64,000 nt of DNA. It comes from Bicyclus anynana (Eukaryota; Arthropoda; Insecta; Lepidoptera; Nymphalidae). The position numbers and the translations under genes were made by a program. Each line of letters starts with the position of its first letter. Position 1 is the stretch's first letter. Of this stretch, positions 34,408-43,994 are shown in pieces. The notes under the pieces are model-generated. The model did no database searches, was not told where the DNA came from, and worked only from the letters and a program-made list of their open reading frames with translations. Location: contig NC_069110.1 in NCBI RefSeq assembly GCF_947172395.1, positions 1,674,001 to 1,738,000 on the forward strand, written 5' to 3'.

Positions 34408-35397
34408 TCTCTCACGTCCCAGTTTTTAGTTATGAGTATTTTAAGAAATTACATATTGTCATGTGTATCGAACGGTGGAGGAAAAACATTGTGAGGAAAC
34501 CTACATTATATCCTTAGCTAGTTGGTGAAATACGTCAAAGTTAGTGAATTGACCTGCTGGTCTAACATTTTAAAAGGATACACCATATACCTAGTGTATA
34601 AAATTATAACGTTCGGGCTAACATTAAATTTGCCAGGTTTTTAAAGTAGGGCTGTTGATTAAATATCGATATTATTATTTTAAAGTACCGACATTTGTTA
34701 CTTATATTTTTATCTCTCAATATTCATTAACAAATTTTATTTTTTCATATTCTTTAAATGAATACTTAATAGTTAAAAGATTTTGTAGATTTTAATACTT
34801 AAGTTAGTTTATAAACAAACTGAATTAGATTTTTATAAAACTCAAAAAAAAATATATATTAGAAAAATGCAGTTCAATTCAATTTTTGATTTCATGGATA
34901 GAAAAATGTATGAGAATGACATTTGCTATCGACAGGTCACGTGATCAAGATCTGTTATTGTGTATTTTCGAAGCGTAAGCGATCGTAGAAAGAGAATCGA
35001 CGTGCCACTTGGCTACAGGGGCAGGGAATCCAGAGATGCGACATATAGATAAAAGTTAAAATCTTAATGTTACCTTATAATCTCAGACCAATTATAGAAG
35101 GACCTGTATCGCACTCATAGTCACAAACAAAATTGTCTGTCATTTTCTGAGGAAAACGAGCTTAGATTTGGTATTTATCTTATACTAAATTAGAAGTTTT
35201 TGCCCGTTTTTTACACCAATCAACTACACAGAAAGGTATTTTTACGGAGCTCTTTAACCGACTAACACGATTGCAACTATTCAACATCGATTATATAGAG
35301 GCAGTTTTAATAATCGCATTAGATCGTTGATCATATACTTTGACAGAAAAGTAACGTCTAGCGAGGCAGGTCCTATACAATAATTGGTCTGAGCTTA
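34408..35397. other. No recognisable feature
   Basis: AT-rich left flank of the TIR element. No target-site duplication could be matched with confidence to the right flank. Confidence 0.4.
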
Positions 35398-35739
35398 TAA
35401 TAGCCACAACTTTCATTGAAGAGAGTTGTGGAGCACAAAAATATTAGGTATATTTACGATTGACATGCTGGAACAAAAAATATCTACCACCTTATATTAT
35501 TGCACGCAAACTTCATTAGCGTAGTTCAGTAGTAAACATTGCCATCTAGTGACGCCGCAAAGTACTAACAGAAACACATTGCATGTAATTTGTTTTTGAT
35601 TTTGTGTCAACTGTTAAGTTGTGTGTACGGTTATTTACGGTACGGTGATTTTATAAAAATAGGTTTAACAGGATATATAGATCTCATTTCTTTTTCGGTT
35701 TCGGGGTGAAACGTACATGAAAGGGTTTTTTGTCATTTC
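35398..35739 (+). repeat. Left arm of the inverted repeat
   Basis: Starts TAATAGCCACAAC with a terminal hairpin (CCACAACT / AGTTGTGG, 35404-35431). Shared landmarks with the right arm include CACCTTATATTATTG, ACTAACAGAAACACATTGCA, TTTACGGTACGGTGATTTTA and GGATATATAGATCTCATTTC. Similarity stops at TGTCATTTC (35739). Confidence 0.85.
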
Positions 35740-36155
35740 TGGGTGACATTGTCGCTTTTTCGCGGATAATAAGTAAAATACGAATATATATTGACTAATT
35801 TATTTATTTTACTTATAATTATAAAGAATTAACCCGCGATCGCTCAATCTGCGCGGACGTGTGCATTAAAAACAAAAATCCCTAATAAATATTTTTGAAA
35901 TCAAACTTAATTATTGTAGCCTAAAGTGATACTAGTGTTGATAGACTTTAAAGTGCAAATAGAATCTCATAGTTTTACGCTATTGTCAACTCCGTACGAA
36001 GTGCCACTCGTACACTGCTCTCTTCACCCCCTCGGGTAAACGAGCGCGGCTCCTATTTTTTGACTCGCTCTTACTGCAGTGACGCGTACGACCAGCAGCG
36101 CAAGCGAGCGTTACCGAGACCCGAGTGTGCCCGAGTGCCGAGTGCCGCTTACAAG
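35740..36155 (+). promoter_or_regulatory. 5' UTR / internal promoter region of the LINE
   Basis: Lies between the end of the left arm and the first ATG of ORF1. The first half is AT-rich; 35985-36155 is CpG-rich (CGAGCGCGGC, GCAAGCGAGCG), as often seen in LINE 5' UTRs. LINE promoters are usually internal; no specific box is claimed. The ORF1 frame is open back to 36060 without an ATG. Confidence 0.5.
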
Positions 36156-37040
36156 ATGAGTTCACATCAAACCACGCTTAGCGGATATCTCTTAAGCGGC
36201 GGCGGAGGAGGTGGCGGAGGTTCTACTTCGAACTTATCAAACTGTGACGACGAAGATACACAAAAAGCCGTGCGACCTAGAAAACGAAAGGATCGGTCAA
36301 CTGAATACGATCTTCAAAGGGAGTTAGCCGAGTTTCGCAGAGAAATTATGAAATTTTTTCAAGAATTCGCAGCCACTCAAAATGAAAGTTTGCTGGTAAT
36401 ACGGCAAGAGGTTACAGATCTAACAAATGAAATAAAATCTTTAAAAAAAACTACCGAAAACTTAAACTCAAAATATAACACACTACAGCAAGAAATTGAA
36501 GACATTAAATCGGAGAATAAAGTGTTACATAATATACTAAATCAGACAGGCGATCCCGCAACCAATAGCGTTATGAGCAAAAAATCGCTTCCTCCTACCT
36601 ACGAAGACCTTATGCTCGAACTCAAAGACCGCTGTGACCACGAGAAAAATGTTATTATTGTGGGTATTAGTGAAATATGTAACAAAAACTTTGCTGCCCG
36701 GCGCACTCATGATGACAACGAGACATTTAATGTTATTAAAACCTTATCTGAACAATGCCCTAAACCTATGAAAACTATACGTCTTGGAAAATATATCCCT
36801 GGGAAGATTAGGCCTCTAAAAGTGTGTTTCGATTCGCCTGCCGTTCCAAAACAGTTACTACGAAATAAATCGAAACTGCCCGACAGCTTTCGTATGTATG
36901 CTGACCAAACTCCATCTCAGAAAACATTTTTGAATCAACTTTCATTAGAGTTGCAAAAAAGAAAAGAAAGTGGGGAAACCGACCTAATTATTAAGTATGT
37001 GCAGGGAGTACCTAAAATTATTAAATCAAAAAACGATTAA
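36156..37040 (+). CDS. LINE ORF1 protein (coiled coil, RRM, CTD), 294 aa
   Basis: Nucleic-acid chaperone type protein of a non-LTR retrotransposon, expected to coat the element RNA as a multimer. The start chosen is the first in-frame ATG (36156, MSSHQTTLSG); the frame continues upstream only without ATG. Order: eight glycines at residues 15-22, a basic patch RPRKRKDR at 40-47 that could be a nuclear signal, and a long coiled coil at about 48-128 (heptads with LQRELAEFRREI, LTNEIKSLKK, LQQEIEDIK). Then comes an RRM-like stretch with NVIIVGISE (166-174) and RPLKVCF (219-225), and a C-terminal domain with the FRMYADQTPSQKTFLNQLSL type motif. This is the layout of L1-type ORF1 proteins. There is no CCHC zinc knuckle. 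The frame is intact and ends 16 bases after the ORF2 frame opens, with a slippery site in the overlap. The function is assigned by domain pattern, not by search. Confidence 0.8.
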   Translation: MSSHQTTLSGYLLSGGGGGGGGSTSNLSNCDDEDTQKAVRPRKRKDRSTEYDLQRELAEFRREIMKFFQEFAATQNESLLVIRQEVTDLTNEIKSLKKTTENLNSKYNTLQQEIEDIKSENKVLHNILNQTGDPATNSVMSKKSLPPTYEDLMLELKDRCDHEKNVIIVGISEICNKNFAARRTHDDNETFNVIKTLSEQCPKPMKTIRLGKYIPGKIRPLKVCFDSPAVPKQLLRNKSKLPDSFRMYADQTPSQKTFLNQLSLELQKRKESGETDLIIKYVQGVPKIIKSKND

Positions 37041-39994
37041 TCAGTACTGTTCACTGTGAATTAACGAAGTATTCGACCACTATAGGTAGCAACTACGTCT
37101 CACACAATTTAATACAAAAATATGAAGATTTACCTGCAAATTCAAAGTCATTAAAATTTTTCTATGCTAACCTACGAAGTATTAGAAAGTCAGGCAAGTT
37201 TGAAGAAATCCAGTGTATTCTGAAATCAGTGCCGAAATCACTCCATGTTCTTGTTTTTACCGAGACTTGGCTTAGATCTGACCAAGATGCTTGTCAATTC
37301 CAACTACCGTGCTATACACACATTTACAACTACAGGACAACTAGTAAAGGCGGAGGGGTATCCATATACCTACATAATAGCATTACATATGACATAACAG
37401 AGAATCTAACAGAGACTGGAAATCATTACCTTTGGATATACTTACCTAAATATGCCCTTAATATAGGCGGAATATATAAACCTGGCGAGTCTAACGTAAA
37501 TAATTTTTTAGAAACATATTCCTTGCAGCTACAAAAACGTAACAGAACAATATTGTTTGGCGATTTCAACCTAGACCTCTTAAGCACCAATACCAACATT
37601 GTAAGCTACACAAGAACTATAGAAGAAGCTGGTTATGACATAATAAATAAAATTGATAAAAAATACTGTACTCGTGAAACATCTACAACTAAAACCATCC
37701 TGGATCATGTTTGTACTAATTTGAAAAATAACACCCTTACGATGTCAATTGTAGAATCGTCTTTATCCGATCACAAACAATTATACGTAGAAGTATGCAG
37801 ATGTGCGCCACAAGAACTTCAGCGGGCTCAGTATACTGCTCTTGATTACGATGGCTTACAAAAGAGTTCTTCAGAAACTAAACCTCCTATAAATGAAAAT
37901 TTTGAATGTATAGATAACTATATAAAACAACAAGTAAAACAGAACCAAATAGTGAAGAGCAAAGTACTAAATCTGCCACAGAAGGATTGGATTAATAAAG
38001 ATATAATTAAAGCGATAGACCGACGTAATACTGTCTGGAAAAGCCTAAAAGAAAATAGCAAAAATGAAGATTTATTAAGCAAATATAACCTTGAAAAAAT
38101 AAGTGTGAAAGAATTGATTAAGGACTCTCAAAAAACCTACTACACTGAGGAATTTAAAAAATGTTTTAATAAACCTAAAAAGATGTGGGACTTAATCAAT
38201 ACTTTAGCTGTAAATAAAATAAAAAATAACTGTGCACCCCCAAAATTGAGCACTTCATCTGGCATTATTACAGATGGAGATAAAATTTGTCAAACATTTA
38301 ATGATTTCTTTTTAACTGTAGGTACAGAACTAGCTAACAACATTCCACATAAATATCATGCACATTTAACTCATACTCTTATGTACAAAGAATCTTATCA
38401 TCATGATATAACTTTAAGTGAATTCGAGCCATGTAGTCCTAATGAAGTAAAAAACATTATCAACAACTTAGACAGCAATACAAGTGCGGGTATCGATGGA
38501 ATCACCTCAAAAGCCTTGAAATGCCTTAAAAATGTAATTGCCTCAAGTCTCGCAAACTGTATTAACAAGTGTCTCACAGACGGGGTTTTTCCTGATAGCT
38601 TGAAAATTGCAAAAGTCACTCCAATCCATAAGGCTGGGTCAAAATCCGATCCCAGCAATTACAGACCCATATCAGTATTGCCCGTAGTCTCTAAAGTTTT
38701 TGAAAGAGTTATATATAACAGATTAAATAAATACTTAAATGAAAAAAACTTTTTGATTGAACAGCAATATGGGTTTAGGCCAAAATCCAATACAATATGT
38801 GCAGCAATTGACGTAGTTACAAAAATAAAAACTAATATAGATAGAAATCATGTATGCTTAGGAGTGTTTATAGACCTAAAAAAAGCATTCGATACTGTGA
38901 GCCACCCAAAGCTCTTACAAAAACTAGCTAACATCGGGGTTCTTGGGACTGCACTAACCGTTTTTGCCTCTTATTTCAATAATCGTAAACAAATAGTACA
39001 AATATCTAAAAATAAAAGCAATTCTCAATTAGTTACTTGCGGTGTTCCTCAGGGCTCGATTTTAGGACCATTACTTTTCCTTATATATGTTAATAACATA
39101 ATAAATCTTAACCTATCAGGACAGCTAACCCTCTATGCAGACGATACGTGCCTATTTTACTTTGCACACTCTATTCATGAAGCAATTGCACAAGCTCAAA
39201 GTGATTTAGACAAATTAAGTCAATTTTTCTTGTATAATCTTTTAACAATCAACACTACTAAAACATCTTACATGATATTCAAAGCTAAAAATAAAAAAAT
39301 TCTAGATTTTAACCCACTTACAATCAACAACATTAAAATTCAAAGATCTCATGCAGAAAAATATTTAGGCCTAATAATAGATGACAAGTTGATTTGGGAC
39401 TCTCATATTGATCAACAAATTTCAAAATTAACATCACTAACAGGTGTCTTACGAAGAATATCGAATTGCATTCCGTACAAAGTAAGAAACACTATCTACA
39501 ACGCTCTAGCAAAGCCACATTTGGAATACTTAATAGAAATTTGGGGAACTGCTGCACAGACACATCTTAACAAATTACAACGCACACAAAACAAATTAAT
39601 CAAGACACTATTTCATTACAATTTTTACACACCAACAAAAGATCTTTACACTAAAACAAAACTGTTCAATATCACGCAACTATACACATACAATACCTGT
39701 CTCATAATTAAAAAAATCATGACCAACACACTACATTCTACTATAACATTTAAGCATAGGACTAACAAACTCAATCTCAGGAATAAATATAAAATCAATA
39801 TTTGGCGACCACGGACAAAAACCTATGGAAATAAAAACATATTATGTGAGGGTGCTCAGTTATATAACAATCTGCCAAACTCCATTAAGGAGTTAAATAA
39901 CATAAAAGCATTCAAGAAATCGATTAAATCCTACATCCTCACAAACTTGGACAAAATATTGAAAAACAATGTAATTAAAATTTTGTTACAATAA
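37025..39994 (+). CDS. LINE ORF2: endonuclease and reverse transcriptase
   Basis: Target-primed retrotransposition enzyme. The open frame runs from 37025 (989 codons plus stop). It has no ATG until 37742, which is after most of the endonuclease. Translation therefore probably comes from a -1 frameshift out of ORF1 (fusion of about 1,279 aa) or from an unusual start. Endonuclease signs: FYANLRSIRKSGKFEEI (37157), TETWL (37259), GDFNLD (37559), LDHVC and SDHKQL (37766). Reverse transcriptase signs: NYRPISVLPVVSKVFERVIY, LKKAFDTVSH, GVPQGSILGPLLFLIY and YADDT (39134-39148). The C-terminus has LYNNLPNSIKELNNIKAFKK, typical of the CR1/L2/Daphne-Crack group. No RNase H domain is seen. All recognised catalytic motifs are present and no stop interrupts, so it may be recently active. 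Confidence 0.85.
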   Translation: MKKRLISTVHCELTKYSTTIGSNYVSHNLIQKYEDLPANSKSLKFFYANLRSIRKSGKFEEIQCILKSVPKSLHVLVFTETWLRSDQDACQFQLPCYTHIYNYRTTSKGGGVSIYLHNSITYDITENLTETGNHYLWIYLPKYALNIGGIYKPGESNVNNFLETYSLQLQKRNRTILFGDFNLDLLSTNTNIVSYTRTIEEAGYDIINKIDKKYCTRETSTTKTILDHVCTNLKNNTLTMSIVESSLSDHKQLYVEVCRCAPQELQRAQYTALDYDGLQKSSSETKPPINENFECIDNYIKQQVKQNQIVKSKVLNLPQKDWINKDIIKAIDRRNTVWKSLKENSKNEDLLSKYNLEKISVKELIKDSQKTYYTEEFKKCFNKPKKMWDLINTLAVNKIKNNCAPPKLSTSSGIITDGDKICQTFNDFFLTVGTELANNIPHKYHAHLTHTLMYKESYHHDITLSEFEPCSPNEVKNIINNLDSNTSAGIDGITSKALKCLKNVIASSLANCINKCLTDGVFPDSLKIAKVTPIHKAGSKSDPSNYRPISVLPVVSKVFERVIYNRLNKYLNEKNFLIEQQYGFRPKSNTICAAIDVVTKIKTNIDRNHVCLGVFIDLKKAFDTVSHPKLLQKLANIGVLGTALTVFASYFNNRKQIVQISKNKSNSQLVTCGVPQGSILGPLLFLIYVNNIINLNLSGQLTLYADDTCLFYFAHSIHEAIAQAQSDLDKLSQFFLYNLLTINTTKTSYMIFKAKNKKILDFNPLTINNIKIQRSHAEKYLGLIIDDKLIWDSHIDQQISKLTSLTGVLRRISNCIPYKVRNTIYNALAKPHLEYLIEIWGTAAQTHLNKLQRTQNKLIKTLFHYNFYTPTKDLYTKTKLFNITQLYTYNTCLIIKKIMTNTLHSTITFKHRTNKLNLRNKYKINIWRPRTKTYGNKNILCEGAQLYNNLPNSIKELNNIKAFKKSIKSYILTNLDKILKNNVIKILLQ
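37028..37034 (+). promoter_or_regulatory. -1 frameshift slippery site A AAA AAC
   Basis: In the ORF1 frame the codons are TCA AAA AAC GAT TAA, so A AAA AAC fits the X XXY YYZ rule. A -1 slip here enters the ORF2 frame at 37034 (CGA) and bypasses the ORF1 stop at 37038. I could not establish a strong downstream pseudoknot or stem by eye. Confidence 0.6.
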
Positions 39995-40082
39995 TGCATG
40001 CTGTCTGCAAAAATGACGATATGTTAACTCTAAGTTAAGCGAACAGTACGTTCTTTTTTGGAGAAATAAATATCTTTAAACC
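39995..40082 (+). other. LINE 3' UTR with polyadenylation signal
   Basis: Only 88 bases between the ORF2 stop and the right arm. AATAAA at 40065-40070 lies 12 bases before the arm begins. There is no poly-A run or clear tandem 3' repeat, unlike many LINEs. Confidence 0.6.
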
Positions 40083-40425
40083 GAAATGACAGAAAACACG
40101 TTTGCACGTTTCACCCCGATACCGAAAAAAAAAATGAGATCTATATATCCTGTTAAACCTATTTTTATAAAATCACCGTACCGTAAATAACCGTACACAC
40201 AACTTAACAGTTGACACAAAATCAAAAACAAATTGCATGCAATGTGTTTCTGTTAGTACTCTGCGCCGTCACTAGATGGTACTACTATGCTACTGAACCA
40301 CGCTAACGAAGTTTGCACACAATAATATAAGGTGGAAGGTATTTTTTGTTCAAGCATTATCAGCAATAAACAATTTTGAAATTTTTGAGCTCCACAACTC
40401 TCTTCAATGAAAGTTGTGGCTATTA
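40083..40425 (-). repeat. Right arm of the inverted repeat
   Basis: Complement of the left arm, from GAAATGACA (40083) to GGCTATTA (40425), with the terminal hairpin at 40392-40419. The flank beyond it (AAACG..., ATTTAATTTATTT, ACAAGTCGAGTCGGAGGTC) is also found after the relative at 56804. Confidence 0.85.
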
Positions 40426-40470
40426 AAACTAAAAAGTAACGTTATGATTTTAATTTATTTATCTATAATT

Positions 40471-40780
40471 ATTACAAGTCGAGTCGGAGGTCCTGGGTTC
40501 GATCTCTGGCTTGACCGATTGTGGTTTTCTTAGTTGGTCCAGTAACCAGTTCTGCCAGGTGGGGGACGCTTTGGCCGTGGCTACGACCCTACCTGTAAAG
40601 ACGTACTGCCAAACGATTTAGCAATCTGGTACGATGTCGTGTAGAAACCGTAATAGATATTTATGGATTTATTCATCCTATGCCCAACATGTTAGCCCAA
40701 CAAGTTAACCTTAGATTGTATCATCACTTATCATCAGGTGAGATTGCAGTCAAGGGTTAACTTGTAAGGAATAACAAAAA
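40471..40780 (+). mobile_element. SINE-A copy, head damaged
   Basis: GTCGGAGGTCCTGGGTTCGA then GGCCGTGGCTACGACCC, CTGGTACGATGTCGTGTAGA and TCATCAGGTGAGATTGCAGT. The same junction with the TIR flank is seen at 57060. Confidence 0.75.
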
Positions 40781-41030
40781 ATCAAAATAGCTAGGTACTA
40801 TAAGGGTGTCTGTAATTTTTAACTTTGCTGGTTTTTGATGTGCTTTTTTTATTTGTTTACGTAGTGTACGAATAGAGGGTAGTACCCGTAGAATGCATCA
40901 CCAAAGTAAACATATGAATACGCATAATCCTTCAAGGTCATTGACCGTAGTATATGCCATAAGGACTTCTTAATGTTTCCATACGGAAGAAGTCGCTAAG
41001 GTCCGCTAGTATTTTAATTTTTTGTAAGTC

Positions 41031-41380
41031 ATCATCATCATCATTATCATCATTATTAACAACTTCTTGCAACCCGCTTGATGTCCTCAGTCCACCTAGT
41101 GGGGGGTCGACCAACACTGCGCTTACTGGTGCGGGATCGTCATTCCAGCACCCTGAGATCCCAACGTCCATTAGCCATAGGCTCATCGAACTATGTGGCC
41201 TGCTCATTGCCACTTCAGCTTTTCGACTGAGATCCGCAGATCCGAAGAAAAACCAAAGTCACTGATATCAGTGACTTTAGTTCTTCTGCAGATCTCCTCA
41301 TTTATGATTCGATCTGGTAGAGAAACTCCAAACATAGCTCGCTTCAACGTACACTGAGTGACTTTGAACCTTCTTAAGCG
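41031..41380 (-). pseudogene. RTE-1 LINE, ORF 3' end relic
   Basis: Tail complement CATCATCATCATTATCATCA, CAACCCGCTTGATGTCCTCA, TCCATTAGCCATAGGCTCAT and GATTCGATCTGGTAGAGAAA (RDQI/RNEE region). A short direct repeat of the AGATCCGCAGATCCGAAGAA region follows. It extends further into the ORF than most copies. Confidence 0.75.
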
Positions 41381-41556
41381 CCCGAACAAATTGTAAGTAA
41401 CTTGTAAACAATAATAACTGTAGGTCATTAACAAATTGCCATGTTATGGTGGTGAGCGTCCCGTCGAGGCGACGTCACTCCAATTGCCTTCACACAAAGA
41501 TATAGGCTAAGAGCATTACAGACCTTTGTCATTTTATAAACTCTTTTTTCTCTATA

Positions 41557-41762
41557 AGTTAGCCCTTGACTACAATCTCTCCTGATGGTAATTGATGATG
41601 CAATCTAAGATGGAAGCGGGCTAACTTGTTAGGAGGAGGATGAAAATCCACACTCCTTTCGGTTCCTACACGGCATCGTACCGGAACGCTAAATCGCTTG
41701 GCGGTACGTCTTTGCAGTTAGGGTGGTAACTAGCCACGGCCAAAGCCACCCACCAGCCAGTG
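41557..41762 (-). mobile_element. SINE-A copy, 5' truncated
   Basis: AGTTAGCCCTTGACTACAAT to CACCCACCAGCCAG; the tRNA-like head is absent. Confidence 0.8.
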
Positions 41763-41880
41763 AAAATTTGTCACCGACTCACAATCTACAATTGCCGCGG
41801 TAAATCCAAAACCAAAAAACACTACATTAATCGCGTCACACGTTTCACATTATCACATCATCACATCACAATTCACACTA

Positions 41881-42107
41881 TCATACTAATATTATAAAGC
41901 CGAAAGTTTATGTGTCTGTGTGTGTGTAATAGACTACAGGCCCTTGAACAAAAATTACATGTGAAATGAACCAACGTGAATAACGCTTAGAAGGCTGTTA
42001 CTTTATTTTATGTTTAGACTTTTATTTTTTCTCGGAAAAAATCATGGTTCCCGCGGGATTTGTGAAAAACTGAATTCCTCGTAGACGAAGTCGCGGGCGT
42101 CCGCTAG
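41881..42107 (+). mobile_element. Helitron, complete copy
   Basis: A|TCATACTAATATTATAAAGC at the 5' end and GTCGCGGGCGTCCGCTAG|T at the 3' end, with TTCCCGCGGGATTTGTGAAA inside. Both end rules (5' TC after A, 3' CTAG before T) are met, so this is the best reference copy. Confidence 0.75.
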
Positions 42108-42538
42108 TATTGTATAAGTGCGACAACTGATCGATTGTCGTACATAGACCAAGAGCCATGTTACGGGTCCCCGCTACCAGTGGCGTCCGTCTAGCGTCCA
42201 CTCGTCGTGACGTTACTCTAATTGATGTCACACTATTAAAGTAATTGCACCAATCATGCCTCGTGCAACTTTTAGTAGGAACTGACTGTCATCATATCTT
42301 TGACCTTATCCCACTTAAGTGGGGCGGAAAAGTCCTTTAAGTCGCTTTATTCCTCAACCTTATATTAATGTTACAACATGAACCTACCAACTAATATACA
42401 AATGTCATTCTACGTTAAATGACTACATCAATGAATAATTACGTCATTCCATTGAAAGATTTTTTTTTTTAAACTAAAGTTCGATAATAAGCGATGTAGT
42501 TGCTCATGTTTTGTATCGTACATCGAGATATTATAAGT
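42108..42538. other. No recognisable feature
   Basis: A GGTCCCCGCTACCAGTGGCG segment recurs at 42835 (GTTCCCCAGCCCGTGGCG, GTCCACTCGTCGTGACGT), so an unnamed repeat may be shared by 42170-42240 and 42830-42910. Confidence 0.35.
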
Positions 42539-42640
42539 ACAGGGTGCTCGGGAGTATTTCCCATAGCTTTAGGGTTCTTTAACAAAAAGTAACTCAAAAT
42601 AATAGTTTATTAGATTTCATTTTAAGATTTACAGCAAGAA
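42539..42640 (+). repeat. MITE-G end fragment
   Basis: ACAGGGTGCTCGGGAGTATTTCCC type end followed by AAGTAACTCAAAATAATAG; the opposite end is not found. Confidence 0.55.
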
Positions 42641-43095
42641 TATCAGGAAGTAACATAGGCATAGATTAAACAAAAAACCGAAGATCCGTTAGAATTATAG
42701 TGTCAAGGTTGGTCTCTATTGGCATACGCTGCAAAAACTGTTATTTAATATGTTTGTATAAATGGCTTCTGTTTTATGAGTGCCATAACACTTAGATCAA
42801 ATTGTTGTTCATTGACAAAAGTTGAGTCACGCGTGTTCCCCAGCCCGTGGCGTCCGCCCAGCGTCCACTCGTCGTGACGTCACTCCAATTGACTTCGCGC
42901 GTCCGATTAAAGTAATTGCCGCAGTAAATATAACGCACGCGTTCGCCCGCTTTTAATTAATAATTACTCTGGTGTCTAGTGTAATATACGCTTTTATTAT
43001 TTCCCATTACTCGTAATTGATAGGCGAAATAACTATTTATTATACAAGTAGACGTTTGCTAGACCGACAGCATTTTTATCTACCATATCTTAAGA

Positions 43096-43360
43096 TTCAT
43101 CATCATCATCATCATATCAGCCGATAGACGTCCGCTGCAGGACATAGGCCTTTTGTAGGGACTTCCAAACATCACGATACTGAGCCCCCTGTATCCAGCG
43201 AATCCCTGCGACTCGCTTGATGTCGTCGATCCACCTAGTGGGGGGTCAACCAACACTGCGCTTTCTAGTGCGGAGTCGCCATTCCAGCACTTTGGGACCC
43301 CAACGTCCATCGGCTTTTCGAACTATGTACCCCGCCCATTGCCACTTCAGCTGCGCAACT
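43096..43360 (-). pseudogene. RTE-1 LINE, ORF 3' end relic
   Basis: Clean copy of the last ~85 codons in complement: GATAGACGTCCGCTGCAGGA, CAGCGAATCCCTGCGACTCG, GTGCGGAGTCGCCATTCCAG, ATCGGCTTTTCGAACTATGT. It is followed by a (CAT)n tail complement. Confidence 0.8.
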
Positions 43361-43994
43361 TTTCGCAAATCTTAAGATTAGGCTGTCTTTAAATAAATTG
43401 AAATGGGGCTGTCGATCGAAATCGATATCGATGCTCGTCAACTGGTGCTAACGTACTTATCATCATCTTAAGATAGTCCTCTTCCGGAAATTAGCATTAG
43501 AACTGTTTGAGGCAGAGCTCGTCATGGAGAGTACTAATATTTCTTAATATGTGGAACCAAGCAACATTGCTGTTTTTGTCTATGGGCTCTCGCTATAATT
43601 ACAGGTTCATGAGTCTTCCTACAGCGTTACGACCGATTGTATCCTTAGCTTTTGTGCGTGACTATCGCGTCCCAGGCATGACGTCCGGACGTATACTCTC
43701 TCCAGTGAAAAAGTTGTTGAGTACCTAAAATGTTAGCTTGGTTTGGACCTATAATACTTCTGTCATGTTATCGCCTACCTTTCAGGTTTATAGACAAAAT
43801 CACAGAAAACACATGTAAAAGTACAGAAGATTCACTCTGCAACGTCATTAAAATAAATAGCGACCCTCGCTACGACACAATACGGCGCAATTCAGTTCGA
43901 ACAAAATTATTAGCAAGGCTTTTTATTTACCTACAGTTCTTATCTTTATTACAGCTACTCAAACAACGTTAGGGTTGTCTAAAACGCTAAAACA
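43361..43994. other. No supported gene
   Basis: Open frames of 73 and 80 codons (43507-43972) show nothing recognisable. Confidence 0.35.

Larger units (their letters stand above)
35398..40425 (+). mobile_element. LINE framed by 342-bp terminal inverted repeats
   Basis: A composite of about 5.0 kb. The inverted arms are 35398-35739 and 40083-40425. Between them lies one complete non-LTR retrotransposon with 5' UTR, ORF1, ORF2 and a short 3' UTR with AATAAA. The inner 130 bases of the arms are nearly identical; the outer parts are more diverged. Either the LINE jumped into the centre of a foldback DNA element, or this is a real TIR-bearing LINE. The relative of the right arm at 56804 lacks LINE sequence, which fits the first reading but does not exclude the second. 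Both ORFs are open, in contrast to every other LINE in the window. Confidence 0.8.

Noticed and set aside
33174..34517. Open frames with RCMPWTGFKPTPSGIGGRGHI-type products
   Set aside because: The same residues recur wherever SINE-B is present; they are translations of the tRNA-like head.
36060..36155. ORF1 start at a TTG codon, 32 residues upstream
   Set aside because: The first ATG is at 36156 and the upstream residues show no domain.
37229..37231. ORF2 start at a GTG codon
   Set aside because: GTG is not a usual eukaryotic start and would cut off the endonuclease N-terminus (FYANLRSIRKSG), which is clearly present upstream in frame.
38401..38658. 85-codon minus-strand frame inside ORF2
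   Set aside because: Antisense shadow of the intact reverse transcriptase gene.
35398..40425. LTR retrotransposon
   Set aside because: The flanking repeats are inverted, not direct. The ORFs have an endonuclease/RT without protease, integrase or RNase H, and the order is that of a LINE.
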